Assembly: GCF_000518485.1 (NCBI RefSeq)
Contig: NZ_JADR01000006.1
Coordinates: 124,001 to 188,000, forward strand
DNA: 64,000 bases
Source of the DNA: Olleya marilimosa CAM030
Lineage (GTDB): Bacteria; Bacteroidota; Bacteroidia; Flavobacteriales; Flavobacteriaceae
Direction of reading: 5' to 3'
Shown: positions 34,132 to 43,600 of the stretch, in pieces
Numbering within the stretch: position 1 is the first letter of the stretch
How the letters are laid out: each line of letters opens with the position of its first letter
The notes under the pieces: model-generated
Told to the model about the DNA's origin: nothing
What the model saw: only the letters and a program-made list of their open reading frames with translations
Databases searched by the model: none
Program-made: the position numbers and the translations under genes

Positions 34132-35169
34132 ATGGAAACAATATTAGGTATAGATTATCCAACACTTTGGTATTTAGTTGTGGGTTTATTATTTTCTGGT
34201 TACGCCATCTTAGAAGGCTTTGATTATGGCGCAGGAGCATGGCATTTATTTTTAAAAAAAGACTTAAGTCGTCGTATTGCAATTAATGCAATTGGTCCAT
34301 TATGGGATGCAAATCAAGTCTGGTTAATTATTGGTGGAGGCGCATTATTTGCTGGTTTTCCGGTTATGTATGCTACGATGTTGTCCGCCATGTATATTCC
34401 TTTCATGTTGTTTTTAATGCTTTTAGTATTAAGATCTGCTGCTATAAAATTTAGAAGTGCTGAAGAAATGACTTGGTGGCGAAAAACATGGGATATTATT
34501 TACTTTATTTCTAATACGCTAATAGCTTTTTTATTAGGTGTCGTTTTAGGAAATGTTTTACAAGGTTTTGAGTTAGGAGAAAATCTGACCTATCAAGGTG
34601 GTATTTTTTTCTCCTTTTTAAGTCCTTATGCTATTATGGTTGGGTTTACAACATTGTCTATTTTTATGACACAAGGAGCTATTTTTTTATTGCTAAAAAC
34701 TGAAGGTCGCTTACATGCTAGATTAACTTTTTTACTTAAAAAAGGAATGATTTTCTTTATTATAAGTTTTGCAGTAACATCCTTATATACTTTGACTTTT
34801 TTACACGGAGTTACAGATAAATTTAAAGAAAATCCTGTATTTTTTGTACTACCTATTTTAGCCTTTTTAGCAGTTGCTAATGTGCCTAGATTAGTGTCTA
34901 AGAAAAAATACGCTAATGCTTTAGTTTTTTCATCTTTAACAATGGCTTTTTTATTAATGTTGGTTGCTTTTCAGTTATATCCAGTATTATTACCTTCTAC
35001 CATAGATCCTAAATACAGTGTAACTATATATAATGCAGCTTCATCTCAAAAATCCTTAGGCATAATGTTAACCATTGTTGCTATTGGAGCACCATTATTA
35101 GCAGGTTATTTCTTGTTTTTATATAAAACATTTCATGGTAAAGTCAAGTTGGATGATACTAGTTATTAG
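34132..35169 (+). CDS. cydB: Cytochrome bd quinol oxidase subunit II
   Basis: A 345-residue membrane protein with about eight helices. The N-terminal signature G-F-D-Y-G-A-G-A-W and the G-P-L-W-D-A-N-Q-V-W motif are typical of CydB. It pairs with CydA and stabilises the haem site. It starts 9 bp after cydA. No separate CydX-like small subunit is seen directly after it. Confidence 0.94.
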   Translation: METILGIDYPTLWYLVVGLLFSGYAILEGFDYGAGAWHLFLKKDLSRRIAINAIGPLWDANQVWLIIGGGALFAGFPVMYATMLSAMYIPFMLFLMLLVLRSAAIKFRSAEEMTWWRKTWDIIYFISNTLIAFLLGVVLGNVLQGFELGENLTYQGGIFFSFLSPYAIMVGFTTLSIFMTQGAIFLLLKTEGRLHARLTFLLKKGMIFFIISFAVTSLYTLTFLHGVTDKFKENPVFFVLPILAFLAVANVPRLVSKKKYANALVFSSLTMAFLLMLVAFQLYPVLLPSTIDPKYSVTIYNAASSQKSLGIMLTIVAIGAPLLAGYFLFLYKTFHGKVKLDDTSY

Positions 35170-35172
35170 TTA

Positions 35173-35217
35173 TGTAACATAAGTAGCTGTACAGATTTTA
35201 GAGATGTAATATCTTTA
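35173..35217 (+). promoter_or_regulatory. Box B plus -7 element for SQR
   Basis: TGTAACATAAGTAGCT at 35173-35188 (centre 35180.5), right half degenerate as at 26161, and -7 element TATCTTTA at 35210-35217; spacing 36.5 bp. It begins 3 bp after the cydB stop. Confidence 0.75.
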
Positions 35218-35234
35218 TTAAAAATTAACAGTTT

Positions 35235-36692
35235 ATGTCTAAAATAGTCATTTTAGGAGCTGGAATTTCTGGTCATGTAGCAGCTTCACATTTACGTAGA
35301 AAACTATCCAAAGACCATGAAGTAGTCGTAGTGTCTCCTAACAGTAATTACCAATGGATTCCGTCTAATATTTGGGTTGGAATTGGTAGAATGAAATCAA
35401 ATAAAATCCTATTCCCATTAGCGCCTTTGTATAAAAAGAAAGGTATTGGATACAAACAAGCCAAAGCAATTTCGTTTTTTCCTGAAGGCGATAAAACAGA
35501 AGAAAAACCTTATGTTTTAGCAGAGTATGTCACAGGAGCTAGTAAAGGTCAACAGGAAAAAATAACATACGATTATTTAATTAATGCCACAGGTCCAAAA
35601 TTAAATTTTGAAGCTACAGAAGGCTTAATTCCTGGACAAAATAAAATCTATTCTGTTTGTACATATACACATGCAGACCATGCTTGGGAAGCTTTAAATG
35701 AAGTCATTCAGCAAATGAAAGCTGGTAAAAAAATGAAAATTCTAATAGGTACAGGTCACGCCAAATCAACTTGTCAAGGAGCTGCTTTTGAATATATTTT
35801 AAATGTAGAACAAGAATTGCGTAAACATAAAGTACGAGATATGGCTGAAGTGACTTGGATTTCTAACGAATATCAATTAGGCGATTTTGGTATGGATGGT
35901 ATGTTGTTAAGCTATGGAAGCATGACGATGAAATCTCATGAAATGGTTGAAATGATTTTTGAAGACAGAGACATTAAATGGATTCTTGGAGCTGGTGTTA
36001 ATAAAATTGAAGATGGCGTAGCGCATTACGAAACACTAGAAGGAGAATTTAAATCTGAAACCTATGATTTTGCAATGTTAATTCCTTCGTTTTCTGGTCA
36101 TGGTTTTAAAGCTTATGATAAAAATGAAAATGACATCACAGAAAAACTCTTTAAAGGGTTTATGATTGTAGATGCTGATTATACACCAAAACCATACGAA
36201 AAATGGTCTGTAAAAGATTGGCCAGAAACGTATCAAAATCCGAGTTATAAAAACATTTTCGCACCAGGAATTGCATTTGCGCCACCACATGCCATTTCTA
36301 AACCAAGAACAAGTAAAAACGGAACAGTTATTTCACCAGCTCCACCACGTACAGGAATGCCATCTGGTATTACCGCAAAATTGGTTGCAGATAATATTAT
36401 AGATTCTATAATATCCGGAAAAGAGTCTTTAAACCATAAGGGAAGTTTAGGTAATATGGGAGCAGCTTGTATTGCTTCTGCTGGATATGGAATGACACAA
36501 GGCAGTGGTGTTAGTATAACAACCTATCCCATTGTTCCAGATTACGAAAAATATCCTAAAACACAAGGTAGACAATTAGGGAAAACCTTCGGAGAAATAG
36601 GTTTAGCAGGTCATTGGTTAAAATTGGCTTTACATTACGCATTTATTTATAAAGCAAAAATGCGACCATTTTGGTGGTTGATTCCAGAATAG
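35235..36692 (+). CDS. sqr: Sulfide:quinone oxidoreductase-like flavoprotein
   Basis: A 485-residue FAD protein with the N-terminal dinucleotide loop G-A-G-I-S-G-H and a later N-A-T-G-P-K motif. Cysteines at the positions expected for the sulfide site appear in S-V-C-T-Y-T and K-S-T-C-Q-G-A-A, with another in A-A-C-I-A-S. A C-terminal amphipathic segment would bind the membrane. It would oxidise sulfide to persulfide or polysulfide and feed electrons to quinone, upstream of the MBL-rhodanese enzymes and alongside cytochrome bd. The SQR subtype cannot be fixed from reading alone. Confidence 0.82.
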   Translation: MSKIVILGAGISGHVAASHLRRKLSKDHEVVVVSPNSNYQWIPSNIWVGIGRMKSNKILFPLAPLYKKKGIGYKQAKAISFFPEGDKTEEKPYVLAEYVTGASKGQQEKITYDYLINATGPKLNFEATEGLIPGQNKIYSVCTYTHADHAWEALNEVIQQMKAGKKMKILIGTGHAKSTCQGAAFEYILNVEQELRKHKVRDMAEVTWISNEYQLGDFGMDGMLLSYGSMTMKSHEMVEMIFEDRDIKWILGAGVNKIEDGVAHYETLEGEFKSETYDFAMLIPSFSGHGFKAYDKNENDITEKLFKGFMIVDADYTPKPYEKWSVKDWPETYQNPSYKNIFAPGIAFAPPHAISKPRTSKNGTVISPAPPRTGMPSGITAKLVADNIIDSIISGKESLNHKGSLGNMGAACIASAGYGMTQGSGVSITTYPIVPDYEKYPKTQGRQLGKTFGEIGLAGHWLKLALHYAFIYKAKMRPFWWLIPE

Positions 36693-36738
36693 AAATCAAA
36701 CTAAAACAAGTTGATTCCTAATTAAAAATATAAATAGT

Positions 36739-36876
36739 ATGACACAAAGAATATCAAAATATCAAAGATTTAAAATGATGAATCCTATCATTCAGTTTTT
36801 CAAATTCATTTATTTAAGTATAAAAATAATGATTGTTGTAGCTGGAGGACATGGAGGCACAAGAAAAGTTAACTGA
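36739..36876 (+). CDS. 45-residue basic protein with hydrophobic segment
   Basis: ATG at 36739 opens a 45-codon frame ending TGA at 36874-36876. The N-terminus is basic (S-K-Y-Q-R-F-K), a hydrophobic stretch follows (about 18-35), and the C-terminus reads A-G-G-H-G-G-T-R-K. It lies 46 bp after sqr with no terminator between, and a terminator begins at its stop, so it is probably the last gene of the sqr unit. No family is recognised. Confidence 0.6.
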   Translation: MTQRISKYQRFKMMNPIIQFFKFIYLSIKIMIVVAGGHGGTRKVN

Positions 36877-36894
36877 TGTGGTTATCAGTTTTTT
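36871..36894 (+). terminator. Intrinsic terminator of the sqr unit
   Basis: Stem AACTGAT / ATCAGTT with a GTGGT-type loop and six T; it overlaps the stop codon of the small gene. Confidence 0.85.
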
Positions 36895-36905
36895 GATTGG
36901 TTGTG

Positions 36906-36941
36906 AAAAAGGCATTTATAAGCAATTATAAGTGTCTTTTT
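36906..36941. terminator. Bidirectional hairpin between convergent genes
   Basis: A 16-bp imperfect stem with G-U pairs, AAAAAGGCATTTATAA against TTATAAGTGTCTTTTT, around GCAA. It can end the minus-strand gene 36959-37957 and back up the + terminator. Confidence 0.75.
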
Positions 36942-36958
36942 CTATTGTATCTAGCGTA

Positions 36959-37957
36959 TTAATTTCCTTTTATACGTTGCCATAATTCGGTTAACAGCTT
37001 TTTACCATCACGACTATCTTTAGGTGCTTCATTAAAAGTAACTTTACCTGAAGCATCAATATCTAACCTATATTTAAACACGAAATTTTCAGATTTAGGT
37101 GTTAGACTTAGTAATCCAAATCTTAAATCGTTAAAATATAATGAGTCATTCTGTTTTGTAATTGTGTACCAACCTTCGGTAATTGCAATCATACGTTTTA
37201 CGCTTTCATCTTCAATCAAATGTCCTAACAACTCATGGTTTTTGGGATAGCTTTCAAAAGTAATGGGTTGGCTATCAAAAAATGAATAATTACCAAGTAA
37301 ATAAGCTTCTTCAGTTTGCACATTAGCACTCCAAAGTATGGTATTTAAAGGCGAAGGTCTAGTGTCAATATCTAAATACGCTATGTTTTGTGTTTCTAAA
37401 GCAGCTTCAAATTTAGTATAGGAAATCCATTTTAAAACTAAGGTTAATGCCAAATAAGAGGTACTTATTAGTAATCCCATTGTATTGTAAAAACCACGTT
37501 TTGTAGAAGTACGTTTTTGTCGCATTGCCAAAATTAAAAACACCAAAAAAGGGATTGTGTACAATGGATCAATTACAAATATGTTTTTAAAAGCTAATCG
37601 TAAATCAAAAGGCCAAAACAATTGCGTTCCCCAAGTAGTATGTGCATCTAAAATAGGATGCGTCACAAACGACCAAAAGAATAACCACGACCAATCCTTA
37701 AAATTTTTGTAGGTGTCATAACGCGATACCAACCATCCAAATATGGGAGCAAATAATACCGAAAACACAATAGAATGTGTAAATCCACGATGTGTAGCAA
37801 GTGCAGAAACAGTATCTGTAAAGTACGAAGCAAACACATCAAAATCAGGAATAGTTCCAGCTATAGCTCCATAAAGCATCGCTTTATTACCAACTTTTTT
37901 GCCTAAAACAACTTCTCCAACAGCTGCTCCTAATACTATTTGTGTTAATGAATCCAT
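36959..37957 (-). CDS. YdjM-like membrane metal-dependent hydrolase
   Basis: A 332-residue protein of the YdjM/DUF457 group: the start M-D-S-L-T-Q-I-V-L-G-A, then I-P-D-F-D and T-H-R-G-F-T-H-S provide the metal-binding histidines and aspartates, with further D-A-H-T in the middle. Four or more membrane helices lie in the first 190 residues, and a soluble C-terminal domain follows. The substrate is unknown (some members act on lipids). It has its own promoter and is unrelated to the sulfur island in orientation. Confidence 0.82.
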   Translation of the reverse strand: MDSLTQIVLGAAVGEVVLGKKVGNKAMLYGAIAGTIPDFDVFASYFTDTVSALATHRGFTHSIVFSVLFAPIFGWLVSRYDTYKNFKDWSWLFFWSFVTHPILDAHTTWGTQLFWPFDLRLAFKNIFVIDPLYTIPFLVFLILAMRQKRTSTKRGFYNTMGLLISTSYLALTLVLKWISYTKFEAALETQNIAYLDIDTRPSPLNTILWSANVQTEEAYLLGNYSFFDSQPITFESYPKNHELLGHLIEDESVKRMIAITEGWYTITKQNDSLYFNDLRFGLLSLTPKSENFVFKYRLDIDASGKVTFNEAPKDSRDGKKLLTELWQRIKGN

Positions 37958-37965
37958 ATAGTTTA

Positions 37966-37973
37966 CAAAAGTA
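37966..37973 (-). promoter_or_regulatory. -7 element for the YdjM-like gene
   Basis: On the minus strand TACTTTTG lies 8-15 bp upstream of the start codon, giving an almost leaderless transcript. No box A or B lies at the regulator position. Confidence 0.55.
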
Positions 37974-38027
37974 AGTGTTAGCGTTAAATTTACAACAATA
38001 CTTTATCTTTAACTTATCATGCTACTT

Positions 38028-38072
38028 GGTAACTTTTGTTACTGACTTCGGTGTTTATCTAACGTACATTTG
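38028..38072 (+). promoter_or_regulatory. Box B plus -7 element for the efflux operon
   Basis: GGTAACTTTTGTTACT at 38028-38043 (centre 38035.5) and perfect -7 element TACATTTG at 38065-38072; spacing 36.5 bp. Confidence 0.85.
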
Positions 38073-38091
38073 TACTGTAAATTAATAATTG

Positions 38092-39399
38092 ATGAAAAAA
38101 CACATTTATATACCTCTATTGGTTTTTGTTTTCAGCATAACTGTTAAAGCACAAGACGTTGTACCTATTGCAAAGTCTGATGTTTTGTCTAAAGTGTCTG
38201 AAAATAACACAAGTATTAAAATTTCTGAAGAAGAATTTAATGCTGCAAGAGCAGATTACAGACAAACAAATGCAGTATTTCTGCCTAATATTACAGCAAG
38301 TCATACAGGAATAGCAACTACCAATCCGTTAATGGCTTTTGGTTCTAAATTAAATCAGGAGATTTTAACGCAAAACGATTTTAATCCTGCGTTATTAAAC
38401 GATCCTTCTCAGATTGAAAACTATGCAACCAAGCTAGAAATTCAGCAACCATTAATAAACTTAGATGGTATTTACCAACGTAAAGCAGCCAAGTCTAAAA
38501 TGGAAGCCATGTCTTTAAAAACAGAGCGTACACAAGATTATTTAGTGTTTGAAGTCGATAAAGCTTACATGCAATTACAATTAGCCTATAAAGCAGTAGC
38601 TGTTTTAGAAAAAGCATTAGAAGCTGCAAATGCTAATAAAAAATTGGCAGACGATAGTTTTAAACAAGGCTATTTACAACGTGCAGACGTATTGAATGTG
38701 GAAGTGCGAGTAACTGAAGTTCAGAATCAATTACAAACGGCTAAAAGTAATGTGCAAAATGCCTCTAATTATTTGTCTTTTTTAATGAATGATGACACTT
38801 ATGTGGTATATACTCCAACCGATGAATTAACCATTGCAACGTTTTCATTAGAAGATAAAATGGTGTCAGAAAATCGTTCAGACATTAAAGCCATGCAATT
38901 AGCATCAAATGCTTATGAAGCTATGAATAAAGCGGATAAAATGGCGTTTTTACCACGTTTAAACGCGTTTGGAAGTTACGAGTTGTATGACGATAAAATT
39001 TTTCAAGGTGATGCAAATGGCTACTTATTTGGAGCGCAATTAAGTTGGGATTTATTTCAAGGCTCAAAACGTTTTGGAAAAGTACAAAAGAGTAAAGCCG
39101 AATTTGAAAAATCGAAGCTAGAATACAAACAATACGTATCGCAAAGTAATTTAGAATTAAATAAAGCAAAACGTGCGTTTTTAGATGCTGACAATAAGTT
39201 GAAATTAACAACTTTAGCATTACAACAATCTGAAGAGTCTTTAAGAATTAGAACCAACAGATTTAAAGAAGGTTTAGAAAAAACATCCGATTTACTAATT
39301 GCCGAAACACAATATGCACAAAAGCAATTGGAATACTACCAAACCATTTTTGAATACAATTACACACAAGCATACTTACAATTTTTAACTAAAGAATAA
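38092..39399 (+). CDS. TolC-family outer-membrane efflux protein
   Basis: A 435-residue outer-membrane channel. The ATG at 38092 gives a cleavable signal peptide ending near A-Q-D (about residue 20); a TTG one codon upstream is less likely. Two OEP repeats with long coiled-coil helices follow (about 140-215 and 330-400), with the beta-strand phrase G-A-Q-L-S-W-D-L-F-Q-G. It is first of a TolC/HlyD/RND set and would carry substrate out of the cell. Confidence 0.9.
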   Translation: MKKHIYIPLLVFVFSITVKAQDVVPIAKSDVLSKVSENNTSIKISEEEFNAARADYRQTNAVFLPNITASHTGIATTNPLMAFGSKLNQEILTQNDFNPALLNDPSQIENYATKLEIQQPLINLDGIYQRKAAKSKMEAMSLKTERTQDYLVFEVDKAYMQLQLAYKAVAVLEKALEAANANKKLADDSFKQGYLQRADVLNVEVRVTEVQNQLQTAKSNVQNASNYLSFLMNDDTYVVYTPTDELTIATFSLEDKMVSENRSDIKAMQLASNAYEAMNKADKMAFLPRLNAFGSYELYDDKIFQGDANGYLFGAQLSWDLFQGSKRFGKVQKSKAEFEKSKLEYKQYVSQSNLELNKAKRAFLDADNKLKLTTLALQQSEESLRIRTNRFKEGLEKTSDLLIAETQYAQKQLEYYQTIFEYNYTQAYLQFLTKE

Positions 39400-39407
39400 T
39401 TTTTAAG

Positions 39408-40484
39408 ATGAAAAACATATATACAATCCTAACACTTTCTGTATCGCTATTAATAGCAAGTTGTGGTAGCGAAGACAAAAAACCAGTTGTAGATAATTCG
39501 CCAGCAATTAGCGTAAAAACAAGTCAAGTAGCAGCAAATGGGAATAGTCCTTTTTTATCTGTAAGCGGAAAAATTCAAGCCACTAATAGTGCAGATTTAA
39601 GTACTAGAATGATGGGTTACGTTAATAAAGTTTATGTAAACGTTGGAGACAAAGTGCGTAAAGGACAATTATTAGTTTCTATTAATAATAGCGATTTACA
39701 AGCTAAAAGAGCGCAAGTAAATGCGGGAATTACAGAAGCAAATGTAGCTTTAAGTAATGCGCAAAAAGATTATAACCGTTTTAAAAATTTATTTGCAGAC
39801 AATAGTGCGTCTCAAAAAGAGATGGATGACATGACTGCAAATTACGAAATGGCAAAAGCTAGAGTTGAAGCTGCTAATCAAATGAAAAACGAAATCAACG
39901 CTCAGTTTGCTTATAGTAATATTACTGCACCTTTTAGCGGAACAGTAACTAGTAAAAATGTAGAAACTGGTAATATGGCAAATCCTGGTGTTCCATTAAT
40001 AAGTTTAGAAACACCTGGAAATTTTGAAGTGATGGCAATGGTACCTGAAACAGAAATTTCTGCGATTAAAAAAGGTTCTACTGTTGATGTTTTGGTGAAA
40101 TCGATTAACAAAACCATAAAAGGAAAAGTAAAAGAAGTGAGCACTTCTGCCAAAAATACAGGTGGACAATATTTAGTAAAAATAGATTTAGATAAAACGG
40201 AAGCGAATATTTTATCAGGCATGTTTACAACGGTTCAATTTCCTGTGGAAAGAAAAGCAACGTCATCTATGGTTTTAATACCAAATGAAGCGATTGTAAC
40301 AAACGGACAATTATCTGGTGTTTATACAGTAAGCCAAAGCAATACAGCATTATTACGTTGGTTGCGATTAGGTAGAACTTTTGGAGATCAAGTGGAAGTG
40401 TTATCTGGTTTAAATGCAGACGAAGCATACATTGTTTCAGCTGAAGGTAAACTGTTTAATGGCGCGAAAATTACAATTCAATAA
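39408..40484 (+). CDS. RND efflux periplasmic adaptor (HlyD/MFP)
   Basis: A 358-residue lipoprotein with Cys19 (IASC). A biotinyl-lipoyl-like part (V-N-V-G-D-K-V-R-K-G-Q-L-L) is followed by a coiled-coil hairpin (about 95-165), a second lipoyl half (A-P-F-S-G-T-V) and beta-barrel domains. It links the TolC channel to the RND pump. It lies 8 bp after the tolC-like gene; a structured 110-bp element separates it from the pump gene. Confidence 0.9.
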   Translation: MKNIYTILTLSVSLLIASCGSEDKKPVVDNSPAISVKTSQVAANGNSPFLSVSGKIQATNSADLSTRMMGYVNKVYVNVGDKVRKGQLLVSINNSDLQAKRAQVNAGITEANVALSNAQKDYNRFKNLFADNSASQKEMDDMTANYEMAKARVEAANQMKNEINAQFAYSNITAPFSGTVTSKNVETGNMANPGVPLISLETPGNFEVMAMVPETEISAIKKGSTVDVLVKSINKTIKGKVKEVSTSAKNTGGQYLVKIDLDKTEANILSGMFTTVQFPVERKATSSMVLIPNEAIVTNGQLSGVYTVSQSNTALLRWLRLGRTFGDQVEVLSGLNADEAYIVSAEGKLFNGAKITIQ

Positions 40485-40494
40485 CTAATAAGTT

Positions 40495-40606
40495 GCGTTA
40501 AGGATAGAAGAGGAAATCCTTTTTACGTCAGTTCGAGTGAATTTGCCTAAGCAAATTTGTACCGAGAACAAGTAAAAAGATTGTAACGGATAGCCTGTTA
40601 AAACGC
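40495..40606 (+). repeat. Structured intergenic element inside the efflux operon
   Basis: The 139-bp gap between adaptor and pump genes holds nested inverted repeats: an outer GCGTTAAGG pairing with CCTGTTAAAACGC, an inner AAGGAT / ATCCTT, and a central hairpin ATTTGC-CTAA-GCAAAT flanked by GTTC and GAAC. The phrase GTTCGAGTGA ... ACCGAGAAC resembles dispersed intergenic repeats common in this bacterial family. Only this copy is seen in the window. It may tune mRNA stability or pump level. Confidence 0.5.
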
Positions 40607-40623
40607 CCAAAATAAAAATTCAA

Positions 40624-43600
40624 ATGAAAGAAGGAATTGCAGGTAAAATTGCCAAAGTCTTTATGCAGTCTAAGCTTACAGTGCTTTTAATGATTGTATT
40701 TATGGTGGTTGGTGTGTACAGTTCGTTTTTAATTCCGCGTGAAGAAGAACCGCAAATTGATGTGCCTATGGCAGATATTTTTGTGGGTTATCCTGGAGCA
40801 AGTCCTACGGAAGTGGAGTCGCGTGTGATTAAGCCTTTAGAGCAATTAATTTCGAATATTAAAGGTGTGGAATACGTGTATTCTACGTCGATGAAAGAGC
40901 AAGGAATGGTCATCGTACAGTTTTATGTTGGCGAAGATATTGAGCGTTCTTTTGTGAAATTATACAACGAAATTAATAAGCATATGGACCAAATGCCACC
41001 TGGTGTTACGTTTCCATTAGTGAAAACACGTGCGATTGACGATGTGCCAATGTTAGGTTTAACGTTGTGGAGTGAAAATTATGACGATTACCAGTTAAAC
41101 CAAATGGCTCAAGAGTTGGAAGCTGAAATTAAGAAGATAAATGATGTAGCTATTACGCATAAAATTGGTGGTAGAGACCGTCAATTACGAGTGGTTTTAG
41201 ATAAAGATAAATTGGCTGCAAGTGGTTTAGATTTGTTGTCAGTTTCGGAAATGATTAAAGCCAATAATAGCCAATTAAGTGCTGGAAGTTTTGATAAGAA
41301 TGATACTGAGTTTTTAGTAAATACAGGTGCTTTTTTAGCTTCGGTTACTGATGTTGAAAACTTAGTAGTTGGCGTGCAACAAAACCAGCCTATTTATTTA
41401 AAGCAAGTCGCTACAATTATTGATGGACCAGAAGTACCGCAAAATTATGTGAGTTTAGGTTACGGAAAAGGAAGTATAAAATCGGCTGATTATAAGTCGG
41501 AATATCCTGCAGTCACTATTTCGGTAGCGAAACGTAAAGGTGCTGATGCCATGAAAATTGCTGATGTGATTATTGATAAAGTAGATCATTTACGTAGCAC
41601 TTTAATTCCGGATGATGTACATGTGGAAGTTACTAGAAATTATGGTGAAACAGCGTCGCATAAAGTATCGGAATTGCTGTGGCACCTTATTGGGTCTATC
41701 TTTGCAGTAACACTTGTAGTGATGCTAGCAATGGGTTGGCGTGGTGGATTGGTCGTGTTTTTATCGGTTCCAATTACGTTTGCTTTGACCTTATTGAGTT
41801 ACTACATGATGGATTATACGCTAAACCGAATTACCTTATTCGCGTTAGTATTTGTAACAGGAATTGTGGTGGATGACTCCATTATTATTGCCGAAAATAT
41901 GCACAGGCATTTTAAGATGAAGCGCTTGCCTTTTAAACAAGCTGCTTTGTATGCGATAAATGAAGTTGGAAATCCAACCATTTTAGCAACATTTACAGTT
42001 ATAGCATCTGTTTTACCTATGGCGTTTGTGTCTGGATTAATGGGACCATATATGGCACCAATGCCAATTGGAGCGTCTATTGCTATGATATTGTCTTTAT
42101 TTGTGGCCTTAACTATTACACCTTATTTAGGTTATATTTTCTTAAGAGAAAAAGATAAAAAAGGCGCAGAAGAGAAACCTGAAAAAGCAGTGGAAGACAC
42201 GTTTATTTATAAGGTTTACAACAAGTTTGAACGTCCTTTGTTAGAAAGTAAAGGAAAGCGTTGGTTGTTTTTAGGATTGACTTTTATGGGTTTAATGGCA
42301 ACTATGGTATTGTTTTTTACAAAATCGGTTGCAGTAAAAATGTTACCATTTGATAATAAGAATGAATTTCAAGTTGTTATAGACATGCCAGAAGGCACAA
42401 CGCTAGAAAGAACAGGAGTTGTAGCACAAGAAGTGTCGCAATATTTATCTACGCGACCAGAAGTGGTTAATTATCAAAATTACGTTGGTACATCTGCACC
42501 AATAACATTCAATGGGTTGGTACGTCATTATGATTTACGTGGTGGTTCTAATATGGCTGATATACAAGTGAATTTAATTGATAAGGGGGAACGCTCTGCA
42601 CAAAGTCATGATATTGCTAAGTTATTGCGTCCAGATATTCAGAAAATAGCTGCAAAATATAATGCAAACGTGAAGTTAGTTGAAGTTCCACCAGGACCTC
42701 CAGTTTTGTCAACTATTGTTGCAGAAGTGTATGGACCTGATTATAACGAGCAAATTAGAATTGCTAATAGCGTTCAGAAAATTTTAAAAAACACAGATGA
42801 TGTGGTAGATATTGATTGGATGGTGGAAGCAGACCAAACGGAATATCAATTTAACATAAACAAAGAAAAAGCCATGCTATATGGTGTTGCGCCACAGCAA
42901 ATTGCGTATACCATGAATATGGCATTGTCTAATAGAGCTATCACTAATTTATATGATGAAGATGCTGTAAACCAAGTTGGATTGATATTGGCTTTAGATG
43001 AAAAAGAGAAATCTACAATTACTGATATTTCGCAATTAAAAGTAAAATCTAAACAAGGGAATATGGTGCCTATTGCAGATTTAGTAACAATAACAGAAAC
43101 AACTGCTGCAAAAAGTATTTACCGTAAAAACCAAAAACGTGTGGTTTATGTTATGGCAGATATGGCTGGAGATTTAGAAAGTCCTGCGTATGCTATTCTT
43201 GGAATGGAAGAAAAGTTAAAAGAGATTCCATTGCCAAAAGGCTACGAGCTTAACGAAATGTATTTGGGACAACCAGATTTTGAAGATAATTATACTGTAA
43301 AATGGGATGGCGAATGGCAAATTACTTTAGAAGTATTTAGAGATTTAGGTATTGCCTTTTTAGGAGCCATCATCTTAATATATATTTTAATTGTAGGATG
43401 GTTTCAAAACTTTAAAGCACCTATCGTGATGATGGTTGCTATTCCGTTATCATTAATCGGAATTATTTTAGGACACTGGATTATGGGAGCGTTTTTTACA
43501 GCAACGTCGTTTATTGGTATGATTGCTTTAGCAGGAATAATGGTAAGGAATTCGGTATTACTTATTGACTTTATCAATTTAAGAACAGCAGAAGGTGTAC

